From: Prauserella muralis
Lineage (GTDB): Bacteria > Actinomycetota > Actinomycetes > Mycobacteriales > Pseudonocardiaceae
DNA: 64,000 bases
Assembly: GCF_003202285.1 (NCBI RefSeq)
Contig: NZ_MASW01000001.1
Location: 496,001-560,000, forward strand
Direction: 5' to 3'
Part shown: positions 58,192-64,000 of the stretch, one piece after another
How positions within the stretch are numbered: position 1 is the first letter of the stretch
Layout of the letters: each line of letters begins with the position of its first letter
Translations under genes and position numbers: made by a program
Notes under the pieces: generated by a model
The model's database searches: none
Seen by the model: only the letters and a program-made list of their open reading frames with translations
Told to the model about the DNA's origin: nothing

Positions 58192-59358
58192 TCAGGCTCC
58201 CCATCCGGCGGCGCTGCCGCCAACACGTTCGGCGCGGATCTTCTCGGCGTGGCCGCTGCGGCGGTAGGCGGCGATCGGGTCGGGGTCGAGGCCCATCTCG
58301 TCGCGCAGCTCGGCCAGCAGCGGGCGCACGTCGGTGGAGAAGGCGTCGACGAGCACGGCGTTGGCGCCGAGCACGTCGCCGTCGGCCTGGGCGGCCCGCA
58401 GCGCGCCGGCGTCCACGAGCAGCGCCTTGGCGGTGGCCTCCTGCACGTTCATCACCGAGCGGATCAGCGCCGGGATCTTCGGCTCGATGTTGTGGCACTG
58501 GTCGAGCATGAACGCCACTCCCGCCGAGGCGTCGAGCCCGCCGCCGAGCACGATCTCGACCATGATGCGGAACAGCTGGTAGGGGTCGGCCGCGCCGACC
58601 ATCAGGTCGTCGTCGGCGTAGAAGCGGGAGTTGAAGTGGAAGCCGCCGAGCCTGCGCTTGCGCAGCAGGAACGCGACGATGAACTCGATGTTCGTGCCGG
58701 GAGCGTGGTGACCGGTGTCCACGAGCACCTGCGCCCGCTCGCCCAGCTCGATGCAGTGGGCGTAGCTGGTGCCCCAGTCGGGCACGTCCGTGGCGTAGAA
58801 GGCGGGCTCGAAGAACTTGTACTCCAGCAGCATCCGCTGCCGCTCACCGAGTCGCTCGTAGACGGCGGCCAGCGCCTCCTCCAGGCGGGCCTGCCGGTCG
58901 GCGATGGAGTCCTGGCCGGGGTAGTTGAGGCCGTCGGCCAGCCACACCGACAGGTCCCGCGAGCCGGTGACGTCCATGATGTCGACGCATTCGAGCAGGT
59001 GGTCCAGCGCCTTGCGCCGCACGGCGGGGTCCGGGTTGCAGAGGCTGCCCAGGCGGTAGTCGTCGTCCTGGAACACGTTGGGGTTCACGGCGCCGATCGT
59101 TACGCCCGCCTCCTTGGCGTGCCGGGCCAGATCGGCGTAGTCGTCCACCCTGTCCCACGGGATGTGCACGGCCACGCTGGGGGCGACACCGGTGAACCGG
59201 TGGACGGTGGCGGCGTCGTCGATCTTCTCGTAGGCGTCGCGGGGAATGCCCTCCTGGGCGAAGACCTTGAAGCGGGTTCCGGAGTTGCCGAAGGCCCACG
59301 AGGGGGTTTCGATGTGCTGCGTGCGCAGCGCGGCCTTGACGGCCGAGTGGTCGGTCAT
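58192..59358 (-). CDS. rhaI: L-rhamnose isomerase (RhaI type)
   Basis: A 388-residue TIM-barrel isomerase of the actinobacterial/Pseudomonas stutzeri RhaI type, not E. coli RhaA. Recognisable segments are [28 protein letters not shown]-like [47 protein letters not shown] and [13 protein letters not shown]. The conserved acidic and His residues in these are the metal ligands. It converts L-rhamnose to L-rhamnulose. ATG 59358 lies 24 bp after the mutarotase stop. Confidence 0.92.
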   Translation of the reverse strand: MTDHSAVKAALRTQHIETPSWAFGNSGTRFKVFAQEGIPRDAYEKIDDAATVHRFTGVAPSVAVHIPWDRVDDYADLARHAKEAGVTIGAVNPNVFQDDDYRLGSLCNPDPAVRRKALDHLLECVDIMDVTGSRDLSVWLADGLNYPGQDSIADRQARLEEALAAVYERLGERQRMLLEYKFFEPAFYATDVPDWGTSYAHCIELGERAQVLVDTGHHAPGTNIEFIVAFLLRKRRLGGFHFNSRFYADDDLMVGAADPYQLFRIMVEIVLGGGLDASAGVAFMLDQCHNIEPKIPALIRSVMNVQEATAKALLVDAGALRAAQADGDVLGANAVLVDAFSTDVRPLLAELRDEMGLDPDPIAAYRRSGHAEKIRAERVGGSAAGWGA

Positions 59359-59382
59359 TGGGTCCCTCCCGGGTGGTCGGTG

Positions 59383-59715
59383 TCAGTCGAGGTGGAAGAC
59401 CTCGGTCAGCGGCGCGATGCCCTCGTCGGGCCTGCCGTCGAGGCTTTCGAAGAACGGCGCCATCTCGGCCTGCCAGCGGGCGTTGACGTCCGTGGCGGCC
59501 ATGCCCCGCAGGGCCGCGTCGAGGTCCTCGGTTTCGAAGTAGCCGACGAGCAGGCCGTCCGGTGCGAGAAACAGCGAGTAGTTCCGCCAGCCGGTCTCGC
59601 GCAGCGCGGCGAGCATCTCCGGCCACACCTCGGCGTGCCGCCGCCGGTACTCGTCCATCCGGTCGGCCTTCACCTTCAGCAGGAAACAGACACGCCTCGC
59701 GGTCGGGCGTTCCAT
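59383..59715 (-). CDS. rhaM: L-rhamnose mutarotase
   Basis: A 110-residue ferredoxin-like fold protein of the RhaM family (RVCFLLKVKADRMDEYRRRH; EMLAALRETGWRNYSLFL; LVGYFETEDLDAAL; WQAEMAPFFESL). It interconverts the anomers of L-rhamnose so that the isomerase receives the correct form. Start ATG 59715, 66 bp after the substrate-binding protein gene. Confidence 0.93.
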   Translation of the reverse strand: MERPTARRVCFLLKVKADRMDEYRRRHAEVWPEMLAALRETGWRNYSLFLAPDGLLVGYFETEDLDAALRGMAATDVNARWQAEMAPFFESLDGRPDEGIAPLTEVFHLD

Positions 59716-59781
59716 GTGCGAGCCCCTTGCCGTGCCGGGGGCGGTGGGCGCTCAGGCAGGGCGCCCACCGCCCGCCCTGCG

Positions 59782-60870
59782 TCAGAAGTTGTAGTCGTCG
59801 ATGTTGTCGGCGTTGAACACCGTCGGCGGGCCGAGGATGATCTCGCCGTTCTTGCCGATGGTGCGCTCGCCGAGCTCACCCGCCTTGAGCACCTCACCCT
59901 CCTTGCCGGTGATCTGCCCCGAGGCCAGTGCGGCCGCGGCGTAGCCGGCCAGGTAGCCGAGCTGCTCCGGGTCCCACAGCGCGAACTCCTTCACCGTGCC
60001 ATCCTTGACGAACTGGCGCATCTGGTTCGGCGTGCCGAGACCGGTGAGCACGACCTTGCCCTTGTACGGCGACGAGGAGATGTAGCGCGCCGCGGCCGAG
60101 ATGCCGACCGTGGTCGGCGAGACGATCGCCTTGAGGTCCGGAATGGACTTCAGCAGCGCCTGGGTCTCCTGGAACGACTTCTGGTCGTCGTCGTCACCGT
60201 AGGCCACCTTGACGAGCTGGATGTCCTTGTACTCGGGCTTGGTGAGCTCGTCCTTCATGTACTCGATCCAGGTGTTCTGGTTCGTCGCGTTGGGCGTCGC
60301 CGACAGGATCGCGATCTTGCCCTTGCCGCCGATCTGCTCGGAGACCATCTTGATCTGCGAGCGGCCGATGTCCTCGGAGTCGGCCTGGTTGACGAACACC
60401 TGGCGGGCGTCCACCGCGGCGTCGGAGTCGTAGCTCACCACGGCTATGCCCTTGTCCATCGCGTCCTTCAGCGCGGGCGCGACGGCGTTCGGGTCGTTGG
60501 CCGCGATGACGATCGCGTCCTGGTTCTGCTGCACCAGCGTGTTGATGTAGGAGACCTGCGACGACGCCGACGCGTCGGAGGGGCCGACCTCCTTGCCGGT
60601 GCCCTTGAGCTCCTCGACCGCGGCGATTCCGCCCTTGTCGACGATGTTCTCGTACGGGTTGTCGATCTCCTTGGGCAGGAAGGCGATCTTCAGGCCCTCC
60701 TTGATGGGGGCGTTCGGATCGGCCGTCTTCTCGGTGCCGGAGCCGCCGCTGTCGGACGCGGCGTCCGAGCCCTTCGTCGTGCCACCGCAGCCTGCGATCA
60801 GCGCGGCCACCAGACCTGCGCTCGTCACCGCGAGCGCGGCACGCTTCCTTCTCTGCAGTGAGGTGATCAT
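59782..60870 (-). CDS. rhaS: Rhamnose ABC transporter substrate-binding lipoprotein
   Basis: A 362-residue periplasmic-binding-protein type 1 lipoprotein. The lipobox LVAALIAGC ends the signal peptide near residue 28, then a Ser/Gly-rich linker and the binding domain (IAFLPKEIDNPYENIVDKGG; DAIVIAANDPNAVAPALKDAM; MVSEQIGGKGKIAIL; KGKVVLTGLGTPNQMRQF). ATG 60870 overlaps the permease stop by 4 bp. Position with RhaM and RhaI makes rhamnose the likely ligand; the symbol follows the naming of rhamnose importers. Confidence 0.88.
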   Translation of the reverse strand: MITSLQRRKRAALAVTSAGLVAALIAGCGGTTKGSDAASDSGGSGTEKTADPNAPIKEGLKIAFLPKEIDNPYENIVDKGGIAAVEELKGTGKEVGPSDASASSQVSYINTLVQQNQDAIVIAANDPNAVAPALKDAMDKGIAVVSYDSDAAVDARQVFVNQADSEDIGRSQIKMVSEQIGGKGKIAILSATPNATNQNTWIEYMKDELTKPEYKDIQLVKVAYGDDDDQKSFQETQALLKSIPDLKAIVSPTTVGISAAARYISSSPYKGKVVLTGLGTPNQMRQFVKDGTVKEFALWDPEQLGYLAGYAAAALASGQITGKEGEVLKAGELGERTIGKNGEIILGPPTVFNADNIDDYNF

Positions 60871-61916
60871 CTTTGGTCCTCCTCGGGGGTACCGTGGGCA
60901 GCGGTCGCCCCCACGGGGTCTGGCAGGGTTTCCTGGGGTGGGGGTCCCGGTTCCGCGGCGGGCGCCGGGTTGCGCCGCCTGCGGATCAGGTTCGCGACAA
61001 CGGGCACCAGGACCGAGACGATCAGCAGCAGGCCGTTGATCACGTTCTGGATCTCGTTGGTCACGTCGTTGAGGAACAGCACGTTGCGCAGCCCGGCCAT
61101 CAGCAGCAGGGCGCTCGCGACGCCGAACACGGTGCCCCGGCCTCCGAAGATCGACACGCCGCCGAGCAGTACCGCGGCCACCGCGATGAGCTCCATGCCG
61201 TAGGCGTTGTCGGCGCGGGCGCTGTTGTAGCGCAGCGTGTAGATCAGCGAGGCGATCGCACACAGCACGCCGGAGACGATGTAGAGCGTGAACTTGATGC
61301 GGTCGACGCGGATGCCGGAGAAGCGGGCCGTCTGCTCCCCGAGCCCGATGGCGTAGAGGGAGCGGCCGACCGGCGTGTGGTGCACCACGACCGCGACGAG
61401 CACGCCGACGATCAGCACCAGCAGCGTGGCGTAAGGCAGGAACGTGCCACCCAGGTTGTCCGCGGCGATCGGGCGGTAGTTCTCCGGGAAACCGGTCACC
61501 GCACCGTCGCCGAGCACCACGTACGCCAGGCCCCGGTAGAGCCCGAGCGTGCCGATGGTGACGGCGAGCGCGGGCAGCCCGAACCTGACGATGAGCGCCG
61601 CGTTGAGCGAGCCGAGTACGGCACCGGCCACCAGCACGATCGGCACGATGGTCTCGAAGGGCATGCCCGCGTTCCACAGCACCCCGGTCAGCGCCGAGCA
61701 GAAGCCGATGATCGAGGCCACCGAGAGGTCGATCTGTCCGGTGAGGATGATCGGCAGCAGCGCGAGTGCGAGCAGCGCGACCTCGGTGTAGTCGAGCAGC
61801 AGGAAGCTGACGTTGTCGGCTTCGGCGAAGCCAGGGGTGCTGGCCGAGCCCCACGCGAACACCGCGACGCACAGCAGCACGAGGATGGACTCCCAGCGAA
61901 AGAGCTTCTCACGCAC
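60867..61916 (-). CDS. Rhamnose ABC transporter permease (RhaQ-like)
   Basis: A 349-residue inner-membrane permease of the ribose/xylose-type importer family with about eight to ten hydrophobic segments. The family motif region is ILTGQIDLSVASIIGFCSAL, and the cytoplasmic loop is YNSARADNAYGMELIAVAAV, LLGGVSIFGGRGT. GTG 61916 overlaps the previous permease gene by 8 bp. It heterodimerises with the other permease. Confidence 0.88.
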   Translation of the reverse strand: MREKLFRWESILVLLCVAVFAWGSASTPGFAEADNVSFLLLDYTEVALLALALLPIILTGQIDLSVASIIGFCSALTGVLWNAGMPFETIVPIVLVAGAVLGSLNAALIVRFGLPALAVTIGTLGLYRGLAYVVLGDGAVTGFPENYRPIAADNLGGTFLPYATLLVLIVGVLVAVVVHHTPVGRSLYAIGLGEQTARFSGIRVDRIKFTLYIVSGVLCAIASLIYTLRYNSARADNAYGMELIAVAAVLLGGVSIFGGRGTVFGVASALLLMAGLRNVLFLNDVTNEIQNVINGLLLIVSVLVPVVANLIRRRRNPAPAAEPGPPPQETLPDPVGATAAHGTPEEDQR

Positions 61917-62910
61917 GGCGCAGGCTCCTCTCCTTGCGGAGACGTTCGGCTAGTCGCAGCATCACGGCGCGGTCGAGCGAGATCGCCAGCAGCAGCGCGG
62001 CACCGTCGACGGCCCGCTGCCAGAACGCCGGGACCCCGAGAATGGGCAGCGCACCGGTGATCGTGGTGAGCAGCAGGGCACCCAGCACGGCACCGAGCAC
62101 CGTGCCGCTGCCGCCGAAGATCGCGACGCCACCGACCACGACGGCGGCCACGACCGCCAGTTCCTTGCCGGTGCCCACCGAGGCGTTGATCGTGCCGAAG
62201 TAGGAGGCGTGCAGCACCCCCGCGAGCCCGACGAGGGCACCGGAGAGCACGAACGCCGTGAACACCCTGCGACCCGCCGGGATACCGGCCAGCCGGGCCG
62301 CGTGCGGGTTGGAGCCGATGGCGTACAGCTCGCGGCCGGACCGCCAGTTGTGCAGCGCGTAGGCGGCGATGACGAGTGCCACGAGCGCGATCAGCGTCAG
62401 GTGGGGGATGCCGAGGACGGAGCCGCTGCCGAAGGACAGGAAGCTCGGCGACATCTGGTCGGCGTTGATCTGGTGCACCCCGGTGGCGCTGGCCCAGCCG
62501 TAGTCGATGCCGCGGAAGACGTAGAGCGTACCGAGGGTGACCACCAGGGCGGGCACCTTGGCGATGGCCACGAGCGCGCCGTTGAACGCGCCGCACGCCG
62601 CGCCGAGCGCCATCCCGGCGAGCACCACGACGATGGTCGGCGTCCCCTGGTCGGCGATGAACATCTGGCCGGACAGGTAGGCCGTCAGGCCCATCACCGA
62701 GCCGACCGACAGGTCGATGTTGCGGGTGATGACCAGCAGGGTCTGGCCGATGGCCAGCAGGGCGATGATCGAGGCGTTGAGGAACAGGTCGTGCACGCCC
62801 TGCGCGTTGAGGAAGGACGGGTTCACCGCGGTGGTCACGGCCACCACGACGACGAGCGCGAGCACGATGCTCAGCTCACGCCCGGAGAGGACCTCGCGAA
62901 GCCTGCTCAT
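61909..62910 (-). CDS. Rhamnose ABC transporter permease (RhaP-like)
   Basis: A 333-residue paralogue of the neighbouring permease. The motif region is [20 protein letters not shown] and the coupling loop is [25 protein letters not shown]. About nine hydrophobic helices are predicted. ATG 62910 overlaps the ATPase stop by 4 bp. The ending LRKERSLRR is a basic cytoplasmic tail. Confidence 0.88.
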   Translation of the reverse strand: MSRLREVLSGRELSIVLALVVVVAVTTAVNPSFLNAQGVHDLFLNASIIALLAIGQTLLVITRNIDLSVGSVMGLTAYLSGQMFIADQGTPTIVVVLAGMALGAACGAFNGALVAIAKVPALVVTLGTLYVFRGIDYGWASATGVHQINADQMSPSFLSFGSGSVLGIPHLTLIALVALVIAAYALHNWRSGRELYAIGSNPHAARLAGIPAGRRVFTAFVLSGALVGLAGVLHASYFGTINASVGTGKELAVVAAVVVGGVAIFGGSGTVLGAVLGALLLTTITGALPILGVPAFWQRAVDGAALLLAISLDRAVMLRLAERLRKERSLRRA

Positions 62911-64000
62911 GCTGCGCTCCCCTGCCTCCCGTTACCGGTGGCCGCGTACATGACGGACTCCTCTGTCGCTTCGTCCCGGGACAGCTCGGCCGTCAGCCGT
63001 CCCTCGTGCATCACCAGTACGCGGTCGGCCATACCGAGCACCTCGGGCAGTTCCGACGAGATCAGCAGCACGGCCATGCCCTGCGCGGCCAGGTCGGACA
63101 GCAGCGCGTGCACCTCGACCTTGGCGCCGATGTCGATGCCGCGGGTTGGTTCGTCGACGATGAGCACCGACGGCTCGGTGGCCAGCCACTTGCCGAGCAC
63201 GACCTTCTGCTGGTTGCCGCCGGAGAGCGTGCTGACGGAATCGGAGAGCCTGCCGAACTTCAGCGCGAGCCGCTCGCCCCATGTCCCGGCGAGCTCGCTT
63301 TCCTTGCTGCGCCGGGTGATCCCGCCCGGGGACACCTGGTGCAGCCGGGCGAGGCTGGCGTTGCGCTCGATCGACAGCTCCAGCACGAGGCCCTGTTCCC
63401 TGCGGTCCTCGGGAACGAGGGCGACGCCCCGCTCGATGGCGGTGCGCGGCCTGCCCGCGGGCAGCGGCTCGCCGTTGACGGTGACGCTGCCCGCATCGCG
63501 CTCGTCCACACCGAAGATCGCTCTGACCACTTCGGACCGTCCGGACCCGACGAGCCCGGCGAGGCCGACGATCTCGCCCTTGCGCACGGAGAACGAGATG
63601 TCGCGGTACACGCCGGCGCGCGTGAGACCGTCGACGACGAGCACCTCCTCACCGGCTTCGGTGTCGCGCTTGGGAAAGAGCTGCTCGACGGAGCGGCCGA
63701 CCATGCGGCGCACGAGCGTGTCGTGGTCGATGTCGGCCATCCGCTCGGTGGTGACGAACGCGCCGTCGCGCAGCACGGTGACGCGGTCACACAGGGCGTA
63801 CATCTCGTCGAGCCGGTGGGAGATGAACAGCAGCGCGGCGCCGCGCTCGGCGAGCCCGCGCGCGACCCGGAACAGCCGCTCGGCCTCCACGGCAGACAGG
63901 GCCGCGGTGGGCTCGTCCATGACGATGATCCGCGCGTCGGCCACGAGTGCCTTGGCGATCTCGATGATCTGCTGGTCGGCGATCGAAAGGCCCCGCGTCT
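62907..64000 (-). CDS. Rhamnose ABC transporter ATP-binding protein, partial (5' end outside)
   Basis: The C-terminal 364 codons of a duplicated sugar-import ATPase (RbsA/RhaT type, normally about 500 residues). Visible are the end of the first domain ([19 protein letters not shown], Walker [13 protein letters not shown]-loop FISHRLDEM) and the second domain ([16 protein letters not shown], signature [12 protein letters not shown], Walker [15 protein letters not shown]). The frame is open to the last base of the window, so the true start lies beyond 64000. It overlaps the RhaP-like gene by 4 bp. Confidence 0.92.
   Translation of the reverse strand, partial: TRGLSIADQQIIEIAKALVADARIIVMDEPTAALSAVEAERLFRVARGLAERGAALLFISHRLDEMYALCDRVTVLRDGAFVTTERMADIDHDTLVRRMVGRSVEQLFPKRDTEAGEEVLVVDGLTRAGVYRDISFSVRKGEIVGLAGLVGSGRSEVVRAIFGVDERDAGSVTVNGEPLPAGRPRTAIERGVALVPEDRREQGLVLELSIERNASLARLHQVSPGGITRRSKESELAGTWGERLALKFGRLSDSVSTLSGGNQQKVVLGKWLATEPSVLIVDEPTRGIDIGAKVEVHALLSDLAAQGMAVLLISSELPEVLGMADRVLVMHEGRLTAELSRDEATEESVMYAATGNGRQGSAA

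Noticed and set aside
58249-60861. Plus-strand open frame of about 870 codons opposite the rhamnose genes.
   Set aside because: Antisense to RhaI, RhaM and RhaS, which are each clearly recognised.

Overview
The window is a chromosomal segment of a high-GC actinobacterium. The gene set points to Pseudonocardiales (Amycolatopsis, Saccharomonospora or Prauserella-like): an IniB-domain protein beside a dynamin-like GTPase, LGFP cell-wall repeats, a mycoredoxin, an F420-type nitroreductase-family protein, a MT0933-like small protein, and the actinobacterial block tRNA-Ser / tadA / TadA-associated protein / tyrA. The family-level placement is inference; no 16S rRNA gene is present.

Layout. (1) 0.1-7.4 kb: an ini-like envelope-stress locus, with a dynamin-like GTPase and an IniB-type protein on the minus strand, divergent from an Hsp70-like ATPase and a STAND/LuxR regulator on the plus strand. 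(2) 7.4-9.3 kb: a lower-GC, Schlafen-like (AlbA_2) putative regulator preceded by a perfect 24-bp inverted repeat. (3) 9.3-15.8 kb: a LacI-controlled catabolic operon (type I asparaginase, HpPgdA/cyclic-imidase-type NodB protein, MFS importer, two SDRs, one unknown), with twin palindromic operators at the promoter. (4) 15.8-20.7 kb: secreted sugar dehydrogenase with PKD and LGFP repeats, DinB-like protein, methyltransferase, XRE-cupin regulator. (5) 20.7-24.3 kb: tRNA-Ser(CGA), tadA and partner, M20 amidohydrolase, prephenate dehydrogenase, small MT0933-like protein. (6) 24.4-30.1 kb: FUSC membrane protein, SRPBCC protein, and a GbsR/MarR regulator divergent from an ABC exporter. (7) 30.1-36.3 kb: lipoprotein, aldehyde dehydrogenase, an unusual metzincin-like protein with a small partner gene, a coiled-coil protein, mycoredoxin. 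(8) 36.4-41.5 kb: NAD-linked cysteine-type molybdenum formate dehydrogenase fdsGBAD behind a 17-bp palindrome. (9) 41.7-47.6 kb: DDN-type protein and TetR regulator sharing paired operators, OsmC, a stand-alone ketosynthase, and a PAS-GGDEF-EAL protein. (10) 47.7-50.5 kb: an AAA-DUF234 ATPase preceded by a perfect 16-bp inverted repeat, followed by an IS30-family element. (11) 50.6-64.0 kb: a minus-strand L-rhamnose operon running from a sugar ABC importer through mutarotase, isomerase, kinase and bifunctional aldolase/dehydrogenase to LutABC; its upstream end is outside the window.

How the genes work together. The clearest pathway is rhamnose import, mutarotation, isomerisation, phosphorylation and aldol cleavage to DHAP and L-lactaldehyde, oxidation to L-lactate by the SDR half of the aldolase fusion, and conversion to pyruvate by LutABC. 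Formate oxidation to CO2 supplies NADH. The asparaginase/NodB/MFS/SDR operon is best read as uptake and hydrolysis of an imide- or amide-containing compound. Functions are assigned from motifs and family knowledge; no database search was run.
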